A stretch of 39,707 bases of DNA from NCBI GenBank assembly GCA_937870825.1, contig CALMZO010000140.1, forward strand, positions 1 through 39,707, in the 5' to 3' direction. Numbering within the stretch: position 1 is the first letter of the stretch; the number at the start of each line of letters is the position of its first letter. This stretch comes from an uncultured Chloroflexota bacterium. GTDB taxonomy: Bacteria; Chloroflexota; Anaerolineae; UBA4142; SHND01. A program made the position numbers and the translations under genes. This document shows positions 1 to 7,845 of the stretch, one piece after another. The notes beneath the pieces are model-generated. The model was not told the DNA's origin, did not search any database, and saw nothing but the letters and a program-made list of their open reading frames with translations.

Positions 1-9
1 TATCCGTTT

Positions 10-82
10 ATCCGTTTTTCATCCGCTAACCGCCCCCCCCTCACTCCACAAAAAACAACGACAAACTATTCTCTGTCGTACT
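10..82. repeat. Left copy of ~75-bp direct repeat (att-like)
   Basis: Positions 10-82 repeat positions 2382-2463. The last 42 bases (41-82) differ from the other copy at one base. A short C-tract region differs by an indel of about 7 bases. On the minus strand this copy encodes the last ~13 codons and the stop of the protein whose full gene starts at 2982, but the sequence to its right does not continue that gene. It is therefore an isolated 3' end. See the finding on the flanked toxin cassette. Confidence 0.8.
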
Positions 83-309
83 GACCGCGGATAGGAAGCG
101 GATTAACGGATACGTTGCGCGCGTCCCTCCACCATTTCACAAACGATGCGCGACAGAAAAGCGAGACGCCACCATGCGTTTCGCTTTTGCTTTTTACGCG
201 TCACCGTCGGCGCAGAGTTTATCCTGAACGGAGCGAAGGCACATAAAGTATAATGGGGACGGCACGCATGTTGCCTATCGAGTCGCAGTGTGCGTGATGA
301 CGCATCACA
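83..309. other. Intergenic remnant, no gene
   Basis: No convincing coding region. It contains short iterations of a 'gcggattaacggata' type (about 88-114), and around 215-240 a fragment like the 'tcctgaacggagcgaagg' repeats common in bacterial intergenic DNA. A TATAAT-like sequence lies near 250, but nothing downstream shows that it is used. Confidence 0.5.
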
Positions 310-1665
310 GGCAATCACTACGAAATCTACGACCCCGTCAGCGGCACGACGACCTTTAACAAGTATTACTATTTCGGCGCGAACCGCGTCGCCGCGCGCC
401 TCCTCAGCACGTTGCCGAACAACGGCACGCTCTTTTACATGCAAGGCGACCATCCCTCAATTCTTCGGGACAAGTCTCGCTTCCTCCAGTTTGGTGATGA
501 CGAGTGGCGGCGCGCTGAATACGCGGCAGACATATTATCCGTATGGCGCGAAGCGCGTGTTTGATGGGAGCGCGCTGCCAACCGACTATACCTTCACTGT
601 GACACGCCATCACACACCCGCGTCAGGATTGACATCATGTGTGATGGCGTGTCAGAACAAAAGAGCGATGATTCGACGGGGTTGATGTTCTACAATCGCA
701 TGGCAGCACGCCTCTTGGGAAAATGCTCAAGTAAAAATAACGCGGCGTGATGACGTGCGACAGCGCGGTATTATGACACGACCCTGGGCAGGTTCACACA
801 GGCGGATACGATTGTCCCAAATCCGCTTGACCCGCAGTCGTTCAATCGGTATTCGTACGTCAACAACAATCCTGTACGATACACCGACCCAACAGGACAC
901 ATGTTGGAAGACGATGACGGTGGTCTCGGCGGGAGCGGCACATGCAGCGTTTGTGGAGGTGGTGGTGGCTCGGGTGGGGGCGGTGCTGGAAGCGGGGGTG
1001 GTAGTACCGGTTCGGGTACTCCAACACCGCCTGCAAGTACCAATGGGGGGCAGTATCCGAACGGCAAAGAGTGTTGGCCCCGTTGCAGTCGTGATGATGA
1101 GGCAGATGCACAGGCGCAGGAAGATTCAGCGAAAATTTATGAAGCGCGCGCTCCAGAAGTTGTGTCCGCAGGAGGTGGTGGCAGGGCATTTCTATCTCCG
1201 AACCCCTGTGCGGCGGGACAAGACCTGGAACTAGGTGCTATAGGTGGACGGTGTGCTGCTGGTGGCGGGGGGCGCGTAAGAGGCGGCGGGGTAGGGGGAA
1301 ATGGCGGAGCTCACGGAAGTACAGGAGGAACTACTGGAAATAGTGGTAGACTTGTAATTGGCAAGTTGAGCGATTTGGGTAAACCAGGCACAGTGAGGCC
1401 GGGTGAATTTCGATTAACTTGGCAAGATCGAGGGAACCCGAAAGCAAACTGGACTGGAAACTCCAGTCGCCTGCGTGCCGCTATGAGCCAAGAAATTCCG
1501 ATTAGGGACGCATCCATCAATCCAACGACTGGTGCGCTCCAAAACAATACTGGTTTTCTGAGAGCTGAGCGCAACATGATGCAGAATGCAGGATGGGAAT
1601 ATCAATTTAACGCCACCACAGGAACTGGTTATTGGTATCCACCAATGTATCTCTATCCTCACTAA
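310..1665 (+). pseudogene. Degraded RHS/YD-repeat protein with toxin-like C-terminal tail
   Basis: Pieces of an RHS core appear in order but in different frames. Frame 1 from 310 gives a YYYFGANRVA-type segment. After an apparent ~10-base insertion near 470, frame 2 gives 'YYPYGAKRVF' and 'LPTDYTFT'. After a 55-base palindrome (600-654), frame 1 gives 'DSTGLMFYN'. After a TGA at 751-753, frame 1 resumes with RYYDTTLGRF, SYVNNNPVRY and TDPTGH, the signature that ends an RHS core. From there the reading is open to 1665. The tail has a Gly-rich linker (about 901-1370) and a compact final ~90 residues with the motifs PIRDASINP, NTGFLRAER and GWEY. In polymorphic toxins this is where the variable toxin domain sits. 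I do not recognise the fold. An ATG at 901 could express the tail alone. The core is broken, so I call it a pseudogene with an intact cassette end. Confidence 0.8.
600..654. repeat. Perfect 17-bp inverted repeat inserted in the RHS remnant
   Basis: Positions 600-616 and 638-654 are exact reverse complements separated by 21 bases. The element interrupts the RHS reading between the 'YTFT' and 'DSTGLMFYN' segments, which are nearly adjacent in intact RHS cores. It therefore looks inserted. No transposase is nearby. Confidence 0.7.
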
Positions 1666-1675
1666 TGAGGTCAAC

Positions 1676-2290
1676 ATGATTAGAAGCACTATGCCAGCAG
1701 ATACAAGGAAGAACTTGGAGTTTACCAAACAGGTCCTTGCTCGTTTTGCCTTCCTAAAAAAGCATGGTTTTGCAGTAGCAGAGATCATCGAACCCACATT
1801 TGTCAGGTATGAATCTCCCACTGCATTCGTGAATATTTTTCACGGTCGAGGGTCATATGAAATCGGTGCGCAGGTAGGACAGCGCAAGGATAATCTCGAA
1901 TTTTCGATTATCGACTTGGTCCGATTCTTGAAGCCAGAGGATTTCTTTGCGAGCCATCTGTTTGCTGCTACTACAACAGAACTGGTACAAAAAGGAGTTT
2001 CAGAACTGGCAATGCGGTTTGAACTGTATGAGATACCTGCATTAATCGAAGACGCTGGGTTCTTGACCCGCTTGCAAGATGCAACGGCAAAGTGGTCTGA
2101 GCAATATTCCAAAGAGATAAGACTAGCGCATATTCGCCCTAAAGCAGAGGCGGCATTCAAGCGACGTGATTTTGACCAAGTCATCAGCCTCTATGAGCAA
2201 GTAAGTGAAGATTTGACTAATACAGAATTGCGAAAACTTGAATATGCTCGGAAACAAGTCACCAAGAAGACAACACCTAAAGAACTGTGA
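1676..2290 (+). CDS. Putative immunity protein for the RHS toxin tail
   Basis: A 204-residue protein of unknown family. I chose the ATG at 1676, ten bases after the toxin-tail stop, because it follows a GAGG-like site and gives tight coupling; the frame is open further upstream but overlaps the toxin gene. There is no signal peptide or membrane segment, so it should be cytoplasmic. It is mixed alpha/beta and rich in charged residues, with a helical C-terminal third containing a TPR-like stretch (AFKRRDFDQVISLYEQ). A small cytoplasmic protein directly behind an RHS toxin tail is the usual position of the cognate immunity gene, and that is the only basis for the role. Its base composition is visibly more AT-rich than the chromosomal genes to the right, consistent with horizontal acquisition. 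It could instead be an unrelated cargo gene. Confidence 0.6.
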   Translation: MIRSTMPADTRKNLEFTKQVLARFAFLKKHGFAVAEIIEPTFVRYESPTAFVNIFHGRGSYEIGAQVGQRKDNLEFSIIDLVRFLKPEDFFASHLFAATTTELVQKGVSELAMRFELYEIPALIEDAGFLTRLQDATAKWSEQYSKEIRLAHIRPKAEAAFKRRDFDQVISLYEQVSEDLTNTELRKLEYARKQVTKKTTPKEL

Positions 2291-2381
2291 GGTTGAAACA
2301 GGATCTGGATGGTGTCAAGATCGAGCAATCGTTTCCTTTTGAGAGTGCGAACAGCGGATAGTGTGCGCCTCCCATCGGCTC

Positions 2382-2463
2382 ATCCGCTTTTTCCATCCGC
2401 TAACCGCGTGTCCACCCCCCCTCACTCCACAAAAAACAACGACAAACTATTCTCCGTCGTACT
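2382..2463. repeat. Right copy of ~75-bp direct repeat, within a gene 3' end
   Basis: This is the partner of positions 10-82. Part of this copy (2422-2463) is the real 3' end, including the stop codon, of the minus-strand gene starting at 2982. The arrangement, with an intact gene end on one side and a detached copy on the other, resembles attR/attL after site-specific integration into a gene's 3' end. Confidence 0.75.
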
Positions 2464-2982
2464 CAACGCTTGCAGTTTCAATCCGCTCGATGCAGTGAAT
2501 TTGGCGAGTTGCGTGTTGAGATTTGTTTCCGCGTTTTGTTTCATTTGATTGATTTGCGGTTCGATTAAACTGCTTGGCACGCCGAATCCGCCGACATTCA
2601 CGTTTTGCACGTTCACCACAATTCGCCCGTTCTCTACCGTCAACTGCGTCGTCACTCGTGGCGAGAGCCGCAGTTGCGAATTGACTTGCATCACCGCGTC
2701 AATGACGACAACCGCGTTCGATTGAATGTCGAGTTGCGCGCTCTCCACCGAACCACCTTGCGCCAAACCCCGCGCGATATTGTTGTTCATGTACCGTTCG
2801 CTCAACGTCACCGTCATATCTGCATTGTCCGTCGCTTGTGCCGGCGCGGGCTGCAACGGCGCGCCCTGCACATTGATTTGCGGCGTCGCCGTCGGCGCAA
2901 GCACCGCATTCGCGCCCAACGCGCACGCGACGATTCCGATAAAGGCAAAAATTCCCAATACAACTGTTCCAACTGCTCGCAT
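2422..2982 (-). CDS. Membrane-anchored protein, TULIP/YpmS-like, unknown function
   Basis: A 186-residue protein with an N-terminal hydrophobic segment (residues 4-24), a short Pro/Ala linker and an extracytoplasmic domain. The start at 2982 is set by a clear AGGAGG about seven bases upstream. A longer frame only adds translated simple-sequence repeat. The domain runs from a YMNNNIARGL motif to a hydrophobic final strand (LSLFFVE). Its layout (membrane anchor, then paired helices and strands with a 'VNVQNVNVGG' core) resembles YpmS (DUF2140) or LmeA (DUF2993) type lipid-binding-like proteins, but I cannot confirm this by eye. The gene downstream of 3683 has the same plan and similar local motifs, so the two are probably diverged tandem duplicates. 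The 3' end is duplicated at 10-82. Confidence 0.7.
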   Translation of the reverse strand: MRAVGTVVLGIFAFIGIVACALGANAVLAPTATPQINVQGAPLQPAPAQATDNADMTVTLSERYMNNNIARGLAQGGSVESAQLDIQSNAVVVIDAVMQVNSQLRLSPRVTTQLTVENGRIVVNVQNVNVGGFGVPSSLIEPQINQMKQNAETNLNTQLAKFTASSGLKLQALSTTENSLSLFFVE

Positions 2983-2999
2983 GAAAACCTCCTGAATGA

Positions 3000-3090
3000 A
3001 TGACGAACGACGAACGACGAATAACGAACGACGAATGACGAACGACGAATGACGAACGACGAATGACGAACGACTAACAACTAACAACTA
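3000..3090. repeat. Simple-sequence array of gacgaaYgacgaa units
   Basis: About 90 bases of imperfect 7-11 bp iterations fill the gap between the two paralogous genes. Related arrays occur at 3671-3710 and 10724-10805. There are no unique spacers, so this is not a CRISPR. Confidence 0.8.
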
Positions 3091-3683
3091 AACTTTAGCA
3101 CCAACAAATCTTCCGTCGTCTCGATTTCCGTCAACGTCACGTTTGTATCGCGCTGCAACTGCGCGAGCGAGTGATTGAGTTTTGCCTGCGCGGTTTCGAC
3201 GATTTCGTTCACCGTGTTGTCAATCAACGCGCGCGGAATCGTGATGCCTTGCACTTGAACTTGAGTCACGATAATTTTTACGCGTCCATCTTGCGGGACA
3301 AAATAAAATTCGGCGGCGGGACGCAAGTTGATTTTGAAATTCCACGCGCGTGCGGTCAACTGCGCGGTCAACCGCGCGCGGCGTTCGGACAACACATTCA
3401 GCGCGGCATCATTCACTTTGATTTGGAATGGACCGCGCGCGTCGGCTGTCGCGGCTGCTTTGTTTTGTGACTGCGCGTTTTCGTTCGCCAATTGTTCGCG
3501 CAGCTGCTGATTTAGAAACGATTCAACCAGCAGCACCGTGACGGCGGGATTTGCAGTGGAACGATTCGATTCGGGAATGGGGACGGGTGAGGGATCGCGT
3601 AGAAAAAAATAGAGCGCGACGCCAGCAGCAATGAGCGTGCCAGCAATTCCTGCAGCAAGTCCAACCAAAAAATCATTCGTCAT
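3081..3683 (-). CDS. Membrane-anchored protein, paralogue of the downstream gene
   Basis: A 200-residue protein with one N-terminal transmembrane helix (about residues 5-28, reading LVGLAAGIAGTLIAAGVA), a Pro/Ser linker and an extracytoplasmic domain of about 150 residues. The domain has a FLNQQLREQL helix, a 'VTQVQVQGITIP' strand pair and a LVLKF end, matching the plan of the protein encoded at 2422-2982. It is tentatively YpmS/LmeA-like (lipid-binding TULIP type). The start ATG lies inside the gacgaatgacgaa-type repeat at 3671-3710 and has no visible Shine-Dalgarno sequence. The start is therefore less certain than for its neighbour, although the transmembrane helix immediately follows it. 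The pair is probably co-transcribed behind argS. Confidence 0.65.
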   Translation of the reverse strand: MTNDFLVGLAAGIAGTLIAAGVALYFFLRDPSPVPIPESNRSTANPAVTVLLVESFLNQQLREQLANENAQSQNKAAATADARGPFQIKVNDAALNVLSERRARLTAQLTARAWNFKINLRPAAEFYFVPQDGRVKIIVTQVQVQGITIPRALIDNTVNEIVETAQAKLNHSLAQLQRDTNVTLTEIETTEDLLVLKFSC

Positions 3684-3707
3684 TCGTCATCCGTCATTCG
3701 TCATCGC

Positions 3708-5396
3708 TCACATACTCTCCGGCGCGCTGACGCCCATTAAATCCAGCGTGCGCGCCAACACAATTTTCGTCGCGCGAACCAATTGCAAACGCGCGCGTGA
3801 CAATTCTGTATCGGGCGGCTCGATGTTGAGAACGCGGCACGCGTCGTAAAATTCACTGAACGCGCGCGCGAGCGTGAGCGCATAGTGCGGAATGTGATGC
3901 GGTTCAAATTTTAACGCGGCGTGTTCCACCACTTCTTCCAGCCGCAATAAATGTTTAATGAGATTCAATTCGGCGGGATGCGCGAGCCGTGTCAAATCCG
4001 CGTCGTCGGAAACCATGTTCTGTTCCGCCGCGTTTCGCAAAATGCCCGCCGTACGCGCGTGCATGTACCGAACGTAATGCACGGGATTTTCATACGATTG
4101 CGACGCGGCGAGCTGCAAATCAAAATCCATCGCGGTATCGGGCGAACTGTTCACCAACAAAAAGCGCACCGCATCTTCGCCGACATCCGCCACCAAATCG
4201 TCGAGCGTATCAAACTCGCCCGCGCGTTTGGACATGCGAATTTTTTCGCCGCCGCGCGTGAGCCGCACGAGTTGATACACAATAATCACGACGCGTTGGG
4301 GGTCAAGTCCCAACGCTCGCGCGCCCGCGTACACGCGCGGCACATCGCCTTGATGGTCTGCGCCCCACACATAAATCGCCTTGTCGTAATTGCGAATGAC
4401 CACCTTGTTCCACACATAGGGCAAATCGGACGCGAGATAGGTCGGGCGTTCGTCGGGTTCGCTCACAATTTGCGGCGAGCGTACCAGCACCGCGTCTTTG
4501 TCCAAACCAAATTCCGTTGCTTTGAACCACAGCGCGCCGTCTTTTTCGTACGTGTATCCTTTCGCCGCGAGTTTTTCCAGAATCTCATTCAACAAACCCG
4601 AATCGCGCAAACTCTGTTCCGAAAACCAATTGTCAAAGAAAACATGCACGCGCGCGAGCGATTCTTTTAAGGTTTCCGTCACCATCGCGACGCCGACGCG
4701 TTTGAGTTCGCGCACCGCGTCGCGTTTTTCCATGAGCAGATATTTATCGCCGTCGCGCGCAATGATTTCGCGCGCCATGTCGTTGATATATTCGCCTTTG
4801 TAACCGTCTTGAGGAAACGGTTCGTCGCGTCCGAGCTGCTGCGCGTATTTTGCGTAAATGCTTTCGCCGAGATGCCGCACCTGCGAACCCGCGTCGTTCA
4901 AATAGTATTCGGTCTCGACGACATAGCCCGACGCGCGCAAGACGCGCGCAAGCGTATCGCCGATTGCCATGTTGCGCGCGGAACCGATGGTGAGCGGACC
5001 CGTCGGATTCGCGCTGATGAATTCTACTTGGACGCGTTTGCCATTTCCCAAATTCACATTGCCGAACTGCGCGCCCGCGTGCAAAATGTTCGCGACCTGA
5101 TTTGCCAGCCACGTTTGTGACAACGTAAAATTTACAAAACCCGGCGCGGCAGTTTCAATGTTTCCTATCGCGTCGTGCGATGGAATATGTTTCGCCAGCG
5201 TTTGCGCGATTTGCATTGGGGGGCGTTTTGCAACCGACGCGAGTTTGAGCGCGAGCGATGTGGAATAGTCGCCCATCTCCGGTTTCGGCGGGCGCAGCAA
5301 TTCGACGCCCGGCATTTCAAACGCGGGCAATTCGCCTGCGGCTTGCGCGGCGAGAATGGATTTCTGTACGAGTTCGATGAGAGTGTGACGAATCAT
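3708..5396 (-). CDS. argS: Arginine-tRNA ligase (ArgRS)
   Basis: A 562-residue class I aminoacyl-tRNA synthetase that charges tRNA-Arg. In order: an N-terminal Add-1 domain; the catalytic domain with an ANPTGPL segment followed by TIGSARN (about residue 135) in place of the HIGH signature; a YYLNDAG motif; an ADHQGDVPR region; the KMSKS-equivalent RMSKR (about residue 388); and the DALR anticodon-binding domain ending in LDLMGVSAPESM, a typical ArgRS terminus. I chose MIRHTLIELV at 5396 because it matches the usual N-terminus. A longer frame to 5480 would translate a terminator hairpin. There is no Shine-Dalgarno sequence; a T-run directly precedes the ATG. Both histidines of HIGH are missing, a deviation worth checking, but everything else supports a functional enzyme. 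Confidence 0.95.
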   Translation of the reverse strand: MIRHTLIELVQKSILAAQAAGELPAFEMPGVELLRPPKPEMGDYSTSLALKLASVAKRPPMQIAQTLAKHIPSHDAIGNIETAAPGFVNFTLSQTWLANQVANILHAGAQFGNVNLGNGKRVQVEFISANPTGPLTIGSARNMAIGDTLARVLRASGYVVETEYYLNDAGSQVRHLGESIYAKYAQQLGRDEPFPQDGYKGEYINDMAREIIARDGDKYLLMEKRDAVRELKRVGVAMVTETLKESLARVHVFFDNWFSEQSLRDSGLLNEILEKLAAKGYTYEKDGALWFKATEFGLDKDAVLVRSPQIVSEPDERPTYLASDLPYVWNKVVIRNYDKAIYVWGADHQGDVPRVYAGARALGLDPQRVVIIVYQLVRLTRGGEKIRMSKRAGEFDTLDDLVADVGEDAVRFLLVNSSPDTAMDFDLQLAASQSYENPVHYVRYMHARTAGILRNAAEQNMVSDDADLTRLAHPAELNLIKHLLRLEEVVEHAALKFEPHHIPHYALTLARAFSEFYDACRVLNIEPPDTELSRARLQLVRATKIVLARTLDLMGVSAPESM

Positions 5397-5408
5397 AAAA
5401 AAGAGGGT

Positions 5409-5463
5409 GTGAAAAATTCCAAACCCGTTTTTTTTTGGCAAAAAACGGGTTTGGAATTTTTCA
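5409..5463 (-). terminator. Long perfect hairpin, terminator of the glycoside hydrolase gene
   Basis: Two ~25-base arms form an almost perfect inverted repeat with a small loop, starting three bases after the stop of the gene ending at 5467. In minus-strand direction it is followed within a few bases by a T-run that leads straight into the argS ATG at 5396. It therefore terminates the upstream gene and sits in the argS leader. Confidence 0.85.
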
Positions 5464-5466
5464 CGG

Positions 5467-7017
5467 TCAAGGGTTTCCATTCCTTATCCGCGCGTCTTGC
5501 TTTTCATTAAACATTGCGCGCGAATAAAGAATGGACTGGGTGACTCGAAAATCTGTGTCGAGTGTGAGCGAGCTCATACTTTCGGCGGGCAGCGAATAGT
5601 TCATGCGTTTGACCGAGCCGCGGTCCATGTAAATTCCGCCGTCTTGTTGTTGTTCGTTCGAATTGAAAATGATTTGAAATTCGCGCGCTTCCTTTGCGCG
5701 ATTGATGAGAACGATGCTCGTAAAATTGTTGCGCGAATTGAGCGACGCGTGCGCGGACACGCCGTTCACCTGCGATGCAAGCGGCACGATGCGGTCCCCG
5801 TAATTCGCATACATCAACAAGGCGAAATACGTCGGACGTTTCTCAAAGGGTCTGCGCTGCACAAGACCAATCGAATCGTTGCTGTGCGCGTTCCAAATGT
5901 TTACCATCGTCACACCCGCTTCCGCCATTTGCCCCATCGTTTCTGCGAGCCACAAGCCCGCCGGAAAGCCCGCGCTGCTGCCTTCGCCGCCCATCGTCCA
6001 ATCGTGCGACAAATTCATTTCGGTGTACGCAAGCGGAATGTCGCGTCCCGTCATGTTGCGAATGTGCGCGCGCAATTGTTCCACGCGGCGCGTCGTGCCA
6101 AACGCGTCGTTCACCAATGTATCCGTCCAACGCACCGTACCGCCGAACGGATAGCGATGCAGTGAGACCACATCCACGATATCGCCGTTCGCCTTTAGAA
6201 ATGGGGTGAGCCAGTCGCGCGCGGGATTGTGAATGTCGTACTCGGTGGCGAGTTCAGGTCCGAAAAGGATGATGCGCGAATCCACCGCTTTCATTGCATC
6301 ACGAAACGCGCGGAATCCCTGAATATATTTCTCGCGCGAACCGCGCCGCAAATTTTTATCCGGTTCGTTGCTGATAGACCAAAAACGCACGTCATATTTT
6401 TTTGTGACGTTGATATATTCCACCATCTTGGCGGCAAATTCCGGCGAACGATTCCAAAACGGGACTTGAATCAGCGGTTCGACATTGGACTGACGACAAT
6501 TCAAAATAAAGAGGTCAAGGTCTTGCCACTCGAACGGTTCCGCTTCATAGTTCCCCCCCCCCCAACGCATCACGGTAAAATTCAGCGGTGCGAGCGCGCG
6601 ACGGGTATTCTGTCCGAACGGACCGTTCCAATAATTGATGCCGAACAGCGCGGGGCTAATTGTCCCCGGCGCGGGCGCGCGCAAATTCAAAATTTCCGCG
6701 CGCGGGATGCGGCGCGTACCGCCGACAAACGGAGCAAGCGCGTACGGATTGCGCGTGGGTACGTGCGTCGGCGTGAACGTCGCGGTGGGAGTGTGCGTGA
6801 ACGTTCGCGTTGGGGTTGACGAAGGCGTCGCGGTAGAGGTGCGCGTGTGTGTTGGCGTGCGCGTGAATGTCGCGGTCGGGTTCAAGGTTGACGCGGCGGT
6901 TTCGCTCAACGCAAGAGCTGCCACCTGCACCGTCGGCGGCGGGACAGGTGGTTCGACACTGGTTTGTAACGTGCAAGCGGTAAAGAGCAAAAATGTGACA
7001 AGCGCGAACGGTTTCAT
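5467..7017 (-). CDS. Glycoside hydrolase lipoprotein (clan GH-A-like)
   Basis: A 516-residue exported lipoprotein. The signal peptide ends in a lipobox with Cys15 (FTAC). Residues 45-90 are a low-complexity Thr/Pro linker of TPT units, then a catalytic domain from about residue 105. A (beta/alpha)8 hydrolase is suggested by GINYWNGPFG, MRWGGGN, the SISNEPD motif (Glu218, likely acid/base) and the YTEMN motif (Glu333, likely nucleophile), with HRYPFGG between them. The pattern resembles GH44 or GH39-type endo-acting enzymes; the substrate is probably a plant or cell-wall polysaccharide but cannot be read here. A small C-terminal beta domain follows. The start at 7017 sets the lipoprotein signal; an alternative start at 7047 overlaps the upstream gene. 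Codons 152-155 contain an 11-G run, a possible slippage site. Confidence 0.8.
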   Translation of the reverse strand: MKPFALVTFLLFTACTLQTSVEPPVPPPTVQVAALALSETAASTLNPTATFTRTPTHTRTSTATPSSTPTRTFTHTPTATFTPTHVPTRNPYALAPFVGGTRRIPRAEILNLRAPAPGTISPALFGINYWNGPFGQNTRRALAPLNFTVMRWGGGNYEAEPFEWQDLDLFILNCRQSNVEPLIQVPFWNRSPEFAAKMVEYINVTKKYDVRFWSISNEPDKNLRRGSREKYIQGFRAFRDAMKAVDSRIILFGPELATEYDIHNPARDWLTPFLKANGDIVDVVSLHRYPFGGTVRWTDTLVNDAFGTTRRVEQLRAHIRNMTGRDIPLAYTEMNLSHDWTMGGEGSSAGFPAGLWLAETMGQMAEAGVTMVNIWNAHSNDSIGLVQRRPFEKRPTYFALLMYANYGDRIVPLASQVNGVSAHASLNSRNNFTSIVLINRAKEAREFQIIFNSNEQQQDGGIYMDRGSVKRMNYSLPAESMSSLTLDTDFRVTQSILYSRAMFNEKQDARIRNGNP

Positions 7018-7030
7018 GCGTAAAACATTT

Positions 7031-7792
7031 TTACTGCGGAGCGACACCGGACGTGGACTGTGCGTTGGACGCCGGCAAAAAATTATTGCGCGGTGACCAC
7101 GCGCCGAATTGATGCAAGCCGTACAACTGCGCGAGCCGGTACAACAATTCGTCCGGCGCGCTCGCGGCTAACAAGCGATTGTCGGTGACAAGAAAACGAA
7201 TTGCCAAATTCCATTCGTGGACACCCGGCGCAAATTTTTCGAGCGTGCTGTTCAAGACGTTCAGATCCACCAAACGCGCGCAGCGCACATGCAAAATTTC
7301 TTCGTCCGCCGCGCGCAGCGTCAATACCCCCTCGCCCCCGAGTTCGGCGAGCAATTGGCGAATGGTCTTTTTTTCCGGCGAACCCTGCGCGAGTTTGTTG
7401 AGAAAATTTTGCGCGTCGAGTTTTGCCGCGGCGGGAATGTTCCACTCACAAAACACGCCGCGCGCATCGATTCCGACGCCGAGCCACGCAAAGGAATCGT
7501 ATGCGAACGCGCCGCCGTATTGCTTGTGCATCAACCGCGCAACGTATTCCGATTTGGTGTATCGTAATCTCAACGCTTCGATGTAGGGATTTTGTTCCGA
7601 CACCTGCGCGGGCGTGAACGACCATTCGGGACGAAAATACACGTCCCAACGCCGCGCGCGCATTTCGCCGTAAATGCGGTCATGCAGCCATACCAATTGA
7701 TTGCGCGTATGCCGCCGCGCCAAATCGTACGCGGGGTCCGACGTATGCGCGTCTTGAAACGCGCGCAGGTCCGAGAGAGCAAAAAGATTCAT
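7031..7792 (-). CDS. Conserved-looking cytoplasmic protein of unknown function
   Basis: A 253-residue soluble protein with no signal peptide, transmembrane helix or motif that I recognise. The N-terminal half is helical and rich in Arg/Tyr/Trp (for example RRWDVYFRPEW). The middle holds a GVFCEWNIPA segment and the C-terminal half a VHEWNLAIRF stretch. These features might suit a protein resembling a restriction or DNA-binding accessory factor, but nothing specific can be claimed. The start at 7792 (MNLFALSDL) is preceded by a run of Ts and no Shine-Dalgarno sequence. The gene lies 53 bases after polA, in the same direction, and 13 bases before the glycoside hydrolase gene, so the three may share a transcript. 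Confidence 0.6.
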   Translation of the reverse strand: MNLFALSDLRAFQDAHTSDPAYDLARRHTRNQLVWLHDRIYGEMRARRWDVYFRPEWSFTPAQVSEQNPYIEALRLRYTKSEYVARLMHKQYGGAFAYDSFAWLGVGIDARGVFCEWNIPAAAKLDAQNFLNKLAQGSPEKKTIRQLLAELGGEGVLTLRAADEEILHVRCARLVDLNVLNSTLEKFAPGVHEWNLAIRFLVTDNRLLAASAPDELLYRLAQLYGLHQFGAWSPRNNFLPASNAQSTSGVAPQ

Positions 7793-7845
7793 GAAAAAAA
7801 AGTGACAGGTGTCAACGAATAGAGGACACAAATTCGTTTGTTCGT

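Noticed and set aside
2983..3087. N-terminal extension of the 2422-2982 protein
   Set aside because: It only translates the simple repeat (RSSFVVRHS type). The AGGAGG and the hydrophobic segment fix the start at 2982.
3000..3090. CRISPR-like array
   Set aside because: Units are 7-11 bases, imperfect and contiguous, with no unique spacers and no cas genes.
5397..5480. Longer argS start
   Set aside because: It would translate the terminator hairpin of the upstream gene; ArgRS family members start at MIRxTLxxLV.
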